This document shows positions 17,068 to 26,070 of a stretch of DNA of 64,000 nucleotides, piece by piece; within the stretch, counting starts at the first letter, position 1; each line of letters starts with the position of its first letter. The stretch covers positions 248,001 to 312,000 of the forward strand of contig NZ_JADKRW010000006.1 of NCBI RefSeq assembly GCF_015350995.1. The letters run 5' to 3'. The notes under the pieces were generated by a model, which ran no database searches, was not told the origin of the DNA, and was given only the letters and a program-made list of their open reading frames with translations. The stretch comes from Curtobacterium sp. VKM Ac-1393. GTDB lineage: Bacteria > Actinomycetota > Actinomycetes > Actinomycetales > Microbacteriaceae. Position numbers and translations under genes: made by a program.

Positions 17068-18144
17068 TCAGCGGCTGCGGTCGACGACGGAGTCCGCGAA
17101 GCGGGTGAGCGCCCGCTTCACCGTGCCGTCGGGCAGCGGTGCGAGGGCGGCGACGGCGTCGCGGGCCCAGCGGACGGCGACCGCCCGCGTCGACGCGGTC
17201 GCCTCGTGCTCGCGCAACGCAGCGACGGCCGACTGGTACGGCGCCGAACCGACCGACTCGTCCGGAGCGCCGTTCACGTCACGCTCGATGCGCTGGACGA
17301 GGTCCTGCGCCGCAGCGTCCGTCGCCGCGTGCCGACGCAGGTGCAGCATCGGCAGCGTGTCGACGCCCGCACGGAGGTCGTTTCCGGCGATCTTGCCGGT
17401 CTTGTCGGTGGCCGGTGCGAGGTCGATGACGTCGTCGACGAGCTGGAAGGCCACGCCGACCTTCTCGCCGAAGGTGCCAACGGCGTCGAGGTAGGCGCGG
17501 TCGGCACCGGAGAACATCACGCCGGCGCGGGCGGCGGTCGCGATGAGCGAGCCGGTCTTGTCGCTGAGCACCTGGATGTAGTGCTCGACCGGGTCGTCCT
17601 CGGGCTGCGGGCCGGTGGTCTCGTGCAGCTGCCCCATGCAGAGGCGCTGGAAGGTCTCGGCCTGCATCCGGATGCCCTCGGTGCCGAGGTCGGCCGTGAT
17701 CAGGCTGGCGCGGGCGAAGAGCAGGTCACCGGTCAGGATCGCCACGTTGTTGCCGTACGTGATCTGCGCGGCGGGGACACCCCGGCGGACGGGGGCTTCG
17801 TCCATGACGTCGTCGTGGTACAGCGACGCCAGGTGGGTCGTCTCGATGCTGACCGCTGCCTTCACCACGGCATCGGTCACGCCGTCGCCGAGCTGCGCGA
17901 TGAGCAGGGTCAGGGTCGGGCGGATCCGCTTGCCACCGGCGGAGAGCAGGTAGCGGCTCGTGGTGTCGGCCAGGGTGTCCGTGGACCGCATGGCGTCCTC
18001 GAGCCCCTGCTCGACGAGCTCGAGGCCGTCGTCGACCGCGGAGATGAAGCGGCGGTCGGCGGGCGTGGCGAACAACCGCTCGCCGATGCCCAACGACGCG
18101 CGGAGGCTCGGCGCACGACGTGCGACCGGGACGCTCGGATTCAA
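17068..18144 (-). CDS. Polyprenyl diphosphate synthase (menaquinone side chain)
   Basis: This 358-residue class I prenyltransferase extends isoprenyl diphosphate chains. The two aspartate-rich motifs are DDVMD (in LYHDDVMDEAPVRRG) and DDVID (in QLVDDVIDL); GGKRIRP near residue 70 binds pyrophosphate. The TTG at 18144 is chosen because GGAG lies 6 nt upstream and the first in-frame alternative would overlap menG. It follows menG by 31 nt, so its product is most likely the prenyl tail used by MenA. Chain length cannot be read from these motifs alone. Confidence 0.88.
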   Translation of the reverse strand: MNPSVPVARRAPSLRASLGIGERLFATPADRRFISAVDDGLELVEQGLEDAMRSTDTLADTTSRYLLSAGGKRIRPTLTLLIAQLGDGVTDAVVKAAVSIETTHLASLYHDDVMDEAPVRRGVPAAQITYGNNVAILTGDLLFARASLITADLGTEGIRMQAETFQRLCMGQLHETTGPQPEDDPVEHYIQVLSDKTGSLIATAARAGVMFSGADRAYLDAVGTFGEKVGVAFQLVDDVIDLAPATDKTGKIAGNDLRAGVDTLPMLHLRRHAATDAAAQDLVQRIERDVNGAPDESVGSAPYQSAVAALREHEATASTRAVAVRWARDAVAALAPLPDGTVKRALTRFADSVVDRSR

Positions 18145-18175
18145 GTGCTGCTCCGTCTTCGGGGGTGGTGACCGG

Positions 18176-18967
18176 TCAGTCGTCGGCCGGGTCGACGCGC
18201 GGCTGCTCGCCGGTGGTCTGGTGGTCTCGGCGCGCCTTCGCACGACGGGCCGCGGACTCGCGCACCGTGTCGGCGACGGGCTTGCGGCCGCGGTGCAGTG
18301 CGACGATACCGGCCGTGAGGTTGCGGTAGGCGACCACCGAGAACCCGACGCCGCGCAGCCACTGCGTCAGGACCTGCTGGTCCGGCCAGGCGTCGATCGA
18401 CTCGGCGAGGTAGCGGTAGGCGGCCGGGTTGCTGCTCGAGAGCTTCGCGATGCCCGGCAGCACGCGCTTGAGGTACGTGCCGTAGCCGAGGCGCAGCAGG
18501 GCGCGGGGCGGCGTCGAGAACTCGCAGATGACGACGCGACCGCCGGGCTTGAGCACGCGGAGCATCTCGGCGAGCGCCTGCTTCGGGTCGTTCACGTTGC
18601 GCAGCCCGAACGAGATCGTGACGGCGTCGAACGTGTCGTCGTCGAAGGGCAAGTGCTCCGCGTCGCCCTCGACGAAGGTGATCTCGGGGTGCCGCTCGCG
18701 ACCGACCGCGATCATGCCGGCGGAGAGGTCGAGCGCACTGACCTCAGCCCCCTTCTTGGCGAAGGCCGCGGCACTCGTGCCGGTGCCGGCAGCGATGTCC
18801 AGGATCTTCTCGCCCGGCTGGGGGTCGACCGCCCGCACCGTGGCGACACGCCACAGCGGTGCGTTGCCAGCCGACAGGATGTCGTTCGTGAGGTCGTACT
18901 TGGCCGCGACGTCGTCGAACATCGCCGCTACCTCGTCCGGCCGCTTGTTCAGGTCCGCTCTGCTCAC
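18176..18967 (-). CDS. menG: Demethylmenaquinone methyltransferase
   Basis: This 263-residue SAM-dependent enzyme performs the last step of menaquinone synthesis. The SAM-binding glycine loop LDIAAGTGTSAAAF is near residues 55-68, and the UbiE/MenG signatures MFDDVAAKYDLTNDILS near 16-32 and FGLRNVND near 118 are complete. The GTG at 18967 follows TAGGAT with a 7-nt gap. It is divergent from menF across 108 nt and is followed by the polyprenyl synthase. Confidence 0.95.
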   Translation of the reverse strand: MSRADLNKRPDEVAAMFDDVAAKYDLTNDILSAGNAPLWRVATVRAVDPQPGEKILDIAAGTGTSAAAFAKKGAEVSALDLSAGMIAVGRERHPEITFVEGDAEHLPFDDDTFDAVTISFGLRNVNDPKQALAEMLRVLKPGGRVVICEFSTPPRALLRLGYGTYLKRVLPGIAKLSSSNPAAYRYLAESIDAWPDQQVLTQWLRGVGFSVVAYRNLTAGIVALHRGRKPVADTVRESAARRAKARRDHQTTGEQPRVDPADD

Positions 18968-19075
18968 CCGACCAATCCTAGAGGTCCCGACCGTACGTTC
19001 ACCGGACTCGCGGCGACGGTCCGCGCGACGGGCGCCCGGCCGGGCGCTCCACCGACCGCGCGTAGCATCGGAGGC
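18968..19075. promoter_or_regulatory. Divergent menG/menF promoter region
   Basis: Two -10 boxes face outward: TAGGAT at 18975-18980 (minus) ends 7 nt before the menG GTG, and TAGCAT at 19063-19068 (plus) ends 7 nt before the menF GTG. Both messages are therefore probably leaderless. No clear operator is visible between them. Confidence 0.55.
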
Positions 19076-20335
19076 GTGACCCGAACCACCACGGCGGCGC
19101 CCCCGCTGACGGTCTCCACCCGGATCCTCGACGACCCGGGCACCGTCCTCCGCCACACCCTCCGCGACCGTCCCCTGGCCTTCGTCCGGAACGGCGACGG
19201 GATCGTCGGCATCGGTGAGGCACTGCGGTTCACGTTCACCGGACCCGACCGGATGCGCGACGCCGCGGCCGTGTGGCGCACCGTCGTGGAGTCGGCCGTC
19301 GTGGACGACCCGGTGCAGCTCCGAGGCTCCGGGCTGGTCGCGTTCGGGTCCTTCGCCTTCGCCGACGACTCCGCCGACGAGAGCGTGCTGATCGTCCCGC
19401 GCGTCGTCATCGGCCGCCGACGCGGCAAGGCCTGGCTCACCGCGATCGACACGACCGCCGGTGCCGAACCCCTCGCCTTCACCCGGACGTCGGTGCCGGT
19501 CCCCCGGATCGGCCCGCACGTCTCCGTGGCGCTGCGCCCCGGCCGGATCGACGAGGACGTCTACGCGGCGAACGTCGCCGAGGCCGTCCGCCGCATCGTG
19601 GCCGGGGCGGCGCAGAAGGTCGTCCTCGCCCGCGACCTCGTCGGCACGCTGCCGTCGGGTGCCGACCGCCGTGCCCTGCTGCTCGACCTCGCCAGCGCCT
19701 ACCCGCAGTGCGTCACGTTCGCCGTCGACGGACTCGTCGGCGCGACCCCCGAGACCCTCGCCCGCACCGACGGCACCAAGCTGACGGCACGTGTCCTGGC
19801 GGGCAGCGCCGCGCGCGGTGCCGACGAGGTGTCGGACCGCGCCGCGGCCGAGGCCCTCGCCGCGAGTGCGAAGGACGTCGAGGAACACGCGTTCGCGATC
19901 GACAGCCTGCTCGCCTCGCTCCGGCCGCTCGTGACCGAGCTGCGCGCCGACCCCGAGCCGTTCCGGCTGCAGCTGCCGAACCTGTGGCACCTGGCGACCG
20001 ACGTGCAGGCGACGCTGCCGCCGGACACCACCTCGCTCGACGTCGCGGATGCCCTGCACCCGACGGCCGCGGTCGCCGGCACCCCGACAGACGTCGCCGT
20101 CCGGCTCGTCGCCGAGCTCGAGGGCGTCGACCGTGGCCGGTACGCCGGTCCGGTGGGCTGGATGAGCGCCACCGGCGACGGCGAGTGGATGCTCGCGCTG
20201 CGCAGCGCCCGGATCGACGACGACGGCACCGTGCGGGCGTGGGCGGGTGCCGGGGTCGTGGCGGGGTCGGAACCCGAGCGCGAGGTCGCCGAGACCGCCC
20301 TGAAGTTCCGACCGATCACCGACGCCCTGGCCTGA
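19076..20335 (+). CDS. menF: Isochorismate synthase
   Basis: This 419-residue chorismate-binding enzyme isomerises chorismate to isochorismate, the entry step of menaquinone synthesis. The catalytic region shows KVVLARDL near 182, GATPETLAR near 221, the LAGSAARG segment near 241, and GPVGWMSATGDGEW near 358. The GTG at 19076 is placed by the leaderless promoter. Related siderophore or salicylate synthases share the fold, but the men gene context decides the role. Its stop lies inside a 22-bp tandem repeat, and it is convergent with menD. Confidence 0.9.
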   Translation: MTRTTTAAPPLTVSTRILDDPGTVLRHTLRDRPLAFVRNGDGIVGIGEALRFTFTGPDRMRDAAAVWRTVVESAVVDDPVQLRGSGLVAFGSFAFADDSADESVLIVPRVVIGRRRGKAWLTAIDTTAGAEPLAFTRTSVPVPRIGPHVSVALRPGRIDEDVYAANVAEAVRRIVAGAAQKVVLARDLVGTLPSGADRRALLLDLASAYPQCVTFAVDGLVGATPETLARTDGTKLTARVLAGSAARGADEVSDRAAAEALAASAKDVEEHAFAIDSLLASLRPLVTELRADPEPFRLQLPNLWHLATDVQATLPPDTTSLDVADALHPTAAVAGTPTDVAVRLVAELEGVDRGRYAGPVGWMSATGDGEWMLALRSARIDDDGTVRAWAGAGVVAGSEPEREVAETALKFRPITDALA

Positions 20336-20370
20336 ACGTCGCGGCGCCCTGGCCTGAGCGTCGCGACGCC
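20323..20370. repeat. 22-bp tandem duplication across the menF stop
   Basis: The unit CGCCCTGGCCTGAACGTCGC(GG) at 20323-20344 is repeated at 20345-20366 with two mismatches, and CGCC starts a third copy. Each unit carries the last codons and the TGA (20333-20335 is the real one). It fills most of the gap before the convergent menD. Confidence 0.85.
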
Positions 20371-20381
20371 GGAGCGCCGCG

Positions 20382-22268
20382 TCAGTCCGCCAGCGGGACC
20401 TCGATCACGACCCGTTCGGCCGGGTCGGTGAGCACCCGCTCGAGGTCGCCCCACGTCTCCGCGCGGCGGTACTCCCAGCCGAGCCCGGTCACGACCCGTT
20501 CGACGTCGACGTGCTGCGGGGTCGACATCATCCGTCGCATGTCCTCTGCCGGCGTGGTGCGCGCAACCTCGAGCCCACGGAAGATCGCACCGCCGTGGTC
20601 GTTGCCGACGACGACCTGCACCCGGTGCGTGCGCTCCTCGGTGCCGGTGACGAACGCCCCGAGGTCGTGCAGCAGCGTCAGGTCGCCGAGCAGCACGCGC
20701 GTGGTGCCGACCGACGCCGACGACTGCTCGAGCGCCGCGGCGATCCCGAGCGCGGTCGACACGGTGCCGTCGATGCCGGCGAGGCCGCGGTTCGCGTGGA
20801 CCCGGATCTTCTTGCCGAGCACCCGCCCGTCGGCGACGCGGATGATCTGCGAGGCACCGAGCACGAGTCGGTCATGCGGCCACGTCACGCCCCACACGGC
20901 ATCGGCGAGCATGGCACGATCGACGGGCCGGCGGCGGAGGGCGACCTCGTCGCGCAGGAACTTGTTGCGTTCGGCGCGGTCCGCGGACCGCTTGGCGCCG
21001 AGGTCCGGTCCGGCGTCGCCGTCACCGAGCAGCTGCCGGCTCGCGCCGACCCAGCGGCCGACCCACGCACGGTGTTCCGGACGGGTCCGGCCCGTCACGC
21101 GGACGTCGGACACGAAGGTGGTCACGGCGTCCGGTCGGGAGGCACGGGCCGGGTCGTACGGATCGGCTGCCGGTCCGCGGACCACGATCGTCTCGACCCC
21201 CTGCCGCTGCAGGAGCTCCGGGACCTCACGGCTGAGGGTCGGGTGCCCGAGCACGACGGCCCGACGGACCGCCCCGCCGAAGTCGGCGTCGCGCAGGAGT
21301 TCGCGGTAGGTGACGACGAGGTTCCGGCCGAACCGTGCGCCGCTGGAGACCTCGGCGAGCAGGGGCGCCCCGAGCTCCCAGGCGATGCGCTCGGCGTCCT
21401 CGCCGGCGTCGTGCCCGGCGATGACGACCGTGCCCGGCGCATCGTCCGGTGACAGCTCGGCGACCGGCAGGCCCCCGTGCACGCGTCGGGTGGCGAACGC
21501 GGTGTCGACCTCGTCGTCGGGGACGCCCTGCACGTGCTCGACGTCGAGGCCCGCGGACAGGGGTTCACGGAACGCGACGTTGAGCTGCGCCGGTCCCGGT
21601 TGTCCGGTGTGTCCGGCGGCCGCGGCGACGGCCTGGCGGGCGAGGTCGCGGAGCGCTGCACGCACCGAGGCGTCGGCCCCGTGCGCGGAGGGCGCCTCGA
21701 CGTCGCGGACGAAGGCGACCGCGTCGCCGAACATCCCCGGCTGGACGGTGGTCTGGTTGCTGCCGATGCCACGGAGTTCGTCGGGGCGGTCGGCGCTCAG
21801 CACGAGCATCGGGACACCGGAGTGGTGCGCTTCGAGGACGGCGGGGTGCAGGTTCGCGACGGCGGTGCCCGAGGTCGTCACGACGGCGGCCGGTCGACCG
21901 GACTCCACCGCGAGGCCGAGGGCGAAGAACCCGGCGGTGCGCTCGTCGAGCCGGACGTGCACGCTCAGTCCACCGGCGCGTTCGAGGGCGACGGCCGCCA
22001 AGGCGAGGGCCTGCGACCGCGACCCGGGGCTGACCACGACGTCGGTGACGCCGGCACGCACGAGTTCCTGCAGGAGCGCCAGTGCGGCGTCGGTCGCCGG
22101 GCTGCCCGATCCGGCGGGACCGTCAGCGATCGGTGCGGCCGTCGTCGTCCCGCTCGTGGAACTGGTCTTCGAGGTCTTGGAGGGTCGCGTCGTCCTGGTC
22201 CTTGTCCGTGAGGGTGTCCCCCGGAACCGGCGTGCTGCCGAGGAAGTCCGGGTCGTCTTCGGGTCCAC
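20382..22268 (-). CDS. menD: 2-succinyl-5-enolpyruvyl-6-hydroxy-3-cyclohexene-1-carboxylate synthase
   Basis: This thiamine diphosphate enzyme joins isochorismate and 2-oxoglutarate. Conserved features are VSPGSRSQALA near residue 79, the ThDP glutamate in RLDERTAGFFALG near 106, GIDGTVSTALG near 508 and GNDHGGAIF near 560. The only canonical in-frame start is the GTG at 22268, giving 628 residues with a 54-residue Arg/Thr/Ser-rich N-terminus and a 146-nt overlap with the upstream gene. Related MenD proteins start close to the first helix, so a non-canonical start nearer 22110 is possible. Confidence 0.9.
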   Translation of the reverse strand: MDPKTTRTSSAARRFRGTPSRTRTRTTRPSKTSKTSSTSGTTTAAPIADGPAGSGSPATDAALALLQELVRAGVTDVVVSPGSRSQALALAAVALERAGGLSVHVRLDERTAGFFALGLAVESGRPAAVVTTSGTAVANLHPAVLEAHHSGVPMLVLSADRPDELRGIGSNQTTVQPGMFGDAVAFVRDVEAPSAHGADASVRAALRDLARQAVAAAAGHTGQPGPAQLNVAFREPLSAGLDVEHVQGVPDDEVDTAFATRRVHGGLPVAELSPDDAPGTVVIAGHDAGEDAERIAWELGAPLLAEVSSGARFGRNLVVTYRELLRDADFGGAVRRAVVLGHPTLSREVPELLQRQGVETIVVRGPAADPYDPARASRPDAVTTFVSDVRVTGRTRPEHRAWVGRWVGASRQLLGDGDAGPDLGAKRSADRAERNKFLRDEVALRRRPVDRAMLADAVWGVTWPHDRLVLGASQIIRVADGRVLGKKIRVHANRGLAGIDGTVSTALGIAAALEQSSASVGTTRVLLGDLTLLHDLGAFVTGTEERTHRVQVVVGNDHGGAIFRGLEVARTTPAEDMRRMMSTPQHVDVERVVTGLGWEYRRAETWGDLERVLTDPAERVVIEVPLAD

Positions 22269-22479
22269 GGTAGCGGGCGGTGGCGCCCGGGGTCGCCGGG
22301 GAGCGGCCGAGCAGGAACCAGAGGACGCCGCCGAGCACGGGCAGGACGATCACGAGCAGGATCCAGACGCCGCGCCTGAGGGAGCGGACACGTTCGCGGG
22401 GCATCGTGGCGCAGTCGATGGCCGCGTACACCGTGAAGGCAACGGCGGCGACGACGACGATCAACCACAAGCGGACCAT
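22123..22479 (-). CDS. PLDc_N domain membrane protein
   Basis: This 118-residue protein has two membrane helices (about residues 2-20 and 36-58) joined by a short loop, then an acidic soluble tail. The second helix RRGVWILLVIVLPVLGGVLW is the phospholipase D-nuclease N-terminal (PLDc_N) domain, here without any PLD catalytic part. Small proteins of this kind commonly neighbour menaquinone genes in actinobacteria; the function is unknown. TACACT lies 7 nt before the ATG. Its last third overlaps the annotated start of menD. Confidence 0.8.
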   Translation of the reverse strand: MVRLWLIVVVAAVAFTVYAAIDCATMPRERVRSLRRGVWILLVIVLPVLGGVLWFLLGRSPATPGATARYRGPEDDPDFLGSTPVPGDTLTDKDQDDATLQDLEDQFHERDDDGRTDR

Positions 22480-22543
22480 GCCCAGGAGTGTAGGTCGCGA
22501 GCCTGTGATGCCCCTGCCGGTCGACCGTCCGTAGACTTGCCGG

Positions 22544-22879
22544 GTGAAAGCGTGGCTCCTGTACACCCTGGCCCGGCTCGGTATCTTCGCGGCGGCGCTC
22601 GTGCTCCTCCTGCTCCTGACCCCGATGCCCTGGTACTGGGCGACGATCATCGCCGCCCTGGTCGGGCTGCTGGTGTCCTACATCGCGCTCGCCGGACTCC
22701 GCACCAAGGTCGCCCTGAGCCTGGCGAACCGTCGTGGCGCCCCGGAGCGCGATGCGGACAGCGACTTCGAGGACGACTTCGTCGACGCGGCGGACACCGA
22801 CGCCGCGGACACCAAGGCCGTGCGCCCGGTGTCGGACGCCGACCGCCACGCCGCGCGCCGGGACACCGACGCGGAGTAG
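22544..22879 (+). CDS. DUF4229 domain membrane protein
   Basis: This 111-residue protein has two membrane helices in its first 55 residues (LGIFAAALVLLLLLT and ATIIAALVGLLVSYIAL) and a charged, Asp-rich tail. It matches the DUF4229 family found next to menA in actinobacteria; no function is assigned. TAGACT lies 6 nt before the GTG, so the start is leaderless. It is divergent from the PLDc_N gene and convergent with menA. Confidence 0.75.
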   Translation: MKAWLLYTLARLGIFAAALVLLLLLTPMPWYWATIIAALVGLLVSYIALAGLRTKVALSLANRRGAPERDADSDFEDDFVDAADTDAADTKAVRPVSDADRHAARRDTDAE

Positions 22880-22891
22880 CCCGGCGGAGCC

Positions 22892-23887
22892 CTACGGCTG
22901 GACGGCGAGCGTGATGCCGAGCACCACGCCGAACACCAGCGACGCGAACGACGACAGCTGCAGCGCGGTGATGAGCTCACGCGGCTTGCGCGACGACACA
23001 CCGATGGCGAGCGCCGGCAGCGCCAGCAGCAGCGAGAAGTACGTGAAGCCGGTGCGGAAGTACAGCAGCACGAACCAGAGCAACACGACGTACGGCAGCA
23101 TCAGGAACAAGCCGTAGAGCACCCGTGCCACCGGCCGACCGACGACCACCGCGAGCGTGCGCTTGCCGGCCAGACGGTCCTCGTCGATGTCACGGATGTT
23201 GTTCACCATCAGGACCGCGCAGGCGAAGAACCCGGCGGCGACCGCGGCGGCCCACCCGCTCGCGGTGGCCCGGTCGATGAGCACGTACTGGGTGCCGAGC
23301 ACCGCGACGAGACCGAAGAACACGAAGACGAAGACTTCGCCGAGCGCGTTGTAGCCGTACGGCTTCTTGCCACCGGTGTAGAACCACGCGGCGACGATGG
23401 CAGCGGCGCCGACGAGCAGCAGCCACCACAGCTGGGTGAGCACCACGATGACGATCCCGGCGACGGCTGCCAGACCGAAGAACGTCAGGGCGACGGTCAG
23501 CACGGTCCGCGGCTTCGCGAGACCAGCCCCCGTCAGGCGAGCCGGGCCGACGCGGTACTCGTCGGTGCCGCGGACCCCGTCGGAGTAGTCGTTGCTGTAG
23601 TTCACGCCGATCTGCAGGAACAGCGCCACCGCCAGCGCGAGCAGGGCGATGGCGAGGTGCCCGTCCTGGCCCAGGAACCCACCGAAGTCGTCGGTGGTGC
23701 CGCTGTCGACGAAGGCCACGGTCGTGCCGAGCACCACGGGGACCACGCCGAGCGTCAGGGTGCGGAGTCGCGCCCCGCCGATCCAGTCCCGCGCGGTCGC
23801 CCGCCGCTTCGAGCGGACCGGGGCTGCAGCCTTGGCCGGGTTGCCCGATCGGCCCTGCTTGTGCGTCGTGTTCTTCGTTCGTGCCAC
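22892..23887 (-). CDS. menA: 1,4-dihydroxy-2-naphthoate polyprenyltransferase
   Basis: This 331-residue UbiA-family membrane enzyme attaches the prenyl tail to DHNA. Nine or so helices surround two aspartate motifs, NDYSDGVRGTDE near residue 95 and NNIRDIDEDRLAGKR near 226, which bind magnesium and diphosphate. The first 35 residues are basic and hydrophilic. TAGGAT ends 8 nt before the GTG at 23887, which fixes the start. It sits between menE and the small DUF4229 gene. Confidence 0.94.
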   Translation of the reverse strand: MARTKNTTHKQGRSGNPAKAAAPVRSKRRATARDWIGGARLRTLTLGVVPVVLGTTVAFVDSGTTDDFGGFLGQDGHLAIALLALAVALFLQIGVNYSNDYSDGVRGTDEYRVGPARLTGAGLAKPRTVLTVALTFFGLAAVAGIVIVVLTQLWWLLLVGAAAIVAAWFYTGGKKPYGYNALGEVFVFVFFGLVAVLGTQYVLIDRATASGWAAAVAAGFFACAVLMVNNIRDIDEDRLAGKRTLAVVVGRPVARVLYGLFLMLPYVVLLWFVLLYFRTGFTYFSLLLALPALAIGVSSRKPRELITALQLSSFASLVFGVVLGITLAVQP

Positions 23888-23943
23888 GACCACCGATCCT
23901 ATCCGCGCCGCGTCGCACTGCGCCGCGGTGCCGTCGAGCGCAC

Positions 23944-25074
23944 CTACCGTGCCGCGAGGTCCTGGATCGCCCGCCGGTCGGGCTTGCCGGACGCGAGCAT
24001 CGGCAAGCGCTCGACGAGCACCACCGCGGCCGGACGTGCGGCTCGGCCGAGGGCGTCGCCCACGTGGGACCGGACGGTGTCGAGGTCGAGCGGCTGCTCG
24101 GTGACGACGACCGGCACCTCGCCCCACTCCCCCGAGGCCCGGCGGGTGACGACCGCCCCGTGTTGGTCGGGCAGGTCGCGCACGAGGCGCTCCACCGCGC
24201 CGAGCCGGACCTTCTCGCCCCCGGAGATCACCACGTCGTCGAGGCGTCCGAGCACCCGGACCACACCGTCCGACACCGTGGCGGCGTCCCCCGTGCGGTA
24301 CCAACGCAGCCCACCACGCTCGACGAACGTCGCAGCGGTCCGGTCGTCGTCGCCGAGGTAGCCCTCGGCGAGCATCGGTCCGGACAGCTGCAGCTCGCCG
24401 TCCACGACCGCGGAGTGCACGGTGCCGAGCGGGACGCCGTCGTACACGCAGCCGCCGCTCGTCTCGCTCGCGCCGTAGGTGGTCACGATCCGCACGCCGG
24501 CGGCGACCGCTCGCTCGCGCAGCGCCGTCGGGGTCGCCTGCCCGCCGACCAGGACGGCGTCGAACCCGCTCAGTGCGGCGGTCGCCCGGTCGTCGTCGAG
24601 CACGCGGGCCAGCTGCACCGGGACGAGCGACGTGTACCGGCGCGGGGCGGCCGGACCCGTGACGACCCGGTCCGCGGCGTCCGCGAACGTCGCGGCGTCG
24701 AAGTGCCCCGGCGCGACGACGACGGGGGTCGTCCCCGCCGCGATCGACCGGGTCAGGACGTTGAGGCCCGCGATGTAGTGCGTGGGCAGCGCCAGCACCC
24801 AGCTGCCCGGTCCGCCGAGCGCGGCGTCCGCCGCTGCGGCACCGGCGAGGAGCGCCTCGGACGAGAGTGCCACGCGCTTGCCGGTGCCGGTGGATCCGCT
24901 CGTCTCGACCACCAGGGCGACCCCCTGCCGGACGTCGGACGGTGGCGGGGTCGGCAGCGCCGGCGTTCCCTCGGCGACGGGGAGCAGCGCGGGGCCGCCG
25001 GTGAGTGCTGCCTCCAGGCCGCGGAGCACGACCGACGGATCCGACGTGCCCATCGCGACCAGGGGATGGGTCAT
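23944..25074 (-). CDS. menE: o-succinylbenzoate--CoA ligase
   Basis: This 376-residue adenylate-forming enzyme activates o-succinylbenzoate with CoA. The P-loop-like VETSGSTGTGKRVALS is near residue 58, TYGASETSGG near 214, the YRTGD motif near 271, GRLDDVVISGGEKV near 284 and the catalytic lysine in SGKPDRR near the C-terminus. It is shorter than typical acyl-CoA ligases but normal for actinobacterial MenE. The start is 16 nt after the menB stop on the same strand. Confidence 0.9.
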   Translation of the reverse strand: MTHPLVAMGTSDPSVVLRGLEAALTGGPALLPVAEGTPALPTPPPSDVRQGVALVVETSGSTGTGKRVALSSEALLAGAAAADAALGGPGSWVLALPTHYIAGLNVLTRSIAAGTTPVVVAPGHFDAATFADAADRVVTGPAAPRRYTSLVPVQLARVLDDDRATAALSGFDAVLVGGQATPTALRERAVAAGVRIVTTYGASETSGGCVYDGVPLGTVHSAVVDGELQLSGPMLAEGYLGDDDRTAATFVERGGLRWYRTGDAATVSDGVVRVLGRLDDVVISGGEKVRLGAVERLVRDLPDQHGAVVTRRASGEWGEVPVVVTEQPLDLDTVRSHVGDALGRAARPAAVVLVERLPMLASGKPDRRAIQDLAAR

Positions 25075-25090
25075 ACCGGCACCGCCGGGC

Positions 25091-26020
25091 TCAGTAGTGC
25101 CACGGGAACGACGTCCACTCGGGGGCGCGCTTCTCGAGGAACGAGTCACGACCCTCGACGGCTTCGTCGGTGCCGTAGGCGAGCCGCGTCGCCTCGCCAG
25201 CGAAGACCTGTTGCCCGACCATGCCGTCGTCGACGGCGTTGAACGCGTACTTGAGCATCCGGATCGCCGTCGGGGACTTGCCCAGGACGATCTCGCCCCA
25301 GCGGATCGCCTCGCGCTCGAGTTCCTGGTGCGGGACGACGGCGTTCACCGCGCCCATCTCGTACGCGCGCTGCGCCGAGTACTCCTGCGCGAGGAAGAAG
25401 ACCTCGCGCGCGAACTTCTGCCCGATCTGCTTGGCGTAGTAGGCGCTGCCGTAGCCGCCGTCGAACGAACCGACGTCGGCGTCGGTCTGCTTGAACCTGC
25501 CGTGCTCGGCGCTCGCGATCGTGAGGTCGCAGATCGCGTGCAGCGAGTGTCCGCCGCCGGCCGCCCACCCCGGCACGACCGCGATGACGACCTTGGGCAT
25601 CATGCGGATGAGGCGCTGGACCTCGAGGATGTGCAGCCGGCCCATCGAGGCCTGTGCCGCGGCCGGGTCCACCCCCTCGGGCGGTGCACCCTCGTCGCCC
25701 ACGTACTGGTAACCGCTGCGCCCGCGGATCCGCTGGTCGCCACCGGAGCAGAACGCCCAGCCGCCGTCCTTCGGGCTCGGGCCGTTGCCGGTCAGCAGGA
25801 CGACGCCGACGCGGGGATCCTGACGGGCGTCGTCGAGCGCACGGTACAGCTCGTCGACGGTGCGCGGGCGGAAGGCGTTCCGCACCTCGGGCCGGTCGAA
25901 CGCGACCCGCACGATCCCCTTCGAGACGTGCTTGTGGTACGTGATGTCCGTGAACTGCTCCGCGATCGGAGCCGCGGTCCAGACGTCGGGGTCGAACAGG
26001 TCGGAGACGGGAGCAGCCAT
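25091..26020 (-). CDS. menB: 1,4-dihydroxy-2-naphthoyl-CoA synthase
   Basis: This 309-residue crotonase-family enzyme closes the second ring of the naphthoquinone. The oxyanion-hole segments GGWAFCSGGDQRIRG near 86 and VPGWAAGGGHSLH near 148, the substrate loop DVGSFDGGYG near 181 and the C-terminal tail ending FPWHY all match MenB. TACGTT lies 6 nt before the ATG, so the menB-menE transcript is probably leaderless. Confidence 0.96.
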   Translation of the reverse strand: MAAPVSDLFDPDVWTAAPIAEQFTDITYHKHVSKGIVRVAFDRPEVRNAFRPRTVDELYRALDDARQDPRVGVVLLTGNGPSPKDGGWAFCSGGDQRIRGRSGYQYVGDEGAPPEGVDPAAAQASMGRLHILEVQRLIRMMPKVVIAVVPGWAAGGGHSLHAICDLTIASAEHGRFKQTDADVGSFDGGYGSAYYAKQIGQKFAREVFFLAQEYSAQRAYEMGAVNAVVPHQELEREAIRWGEIVLGKSPTAIRMLKYAFNAVDDGMVGQQVFAGEATRLAYGTDEAVEGRDSFLEKRAPEWTSFPWHY

Positions 26021-26070
26021 GCCCCCAACGTACCGTCGCGGGCCGATGTCGCCCTGGTCGGGCAGCCGAC

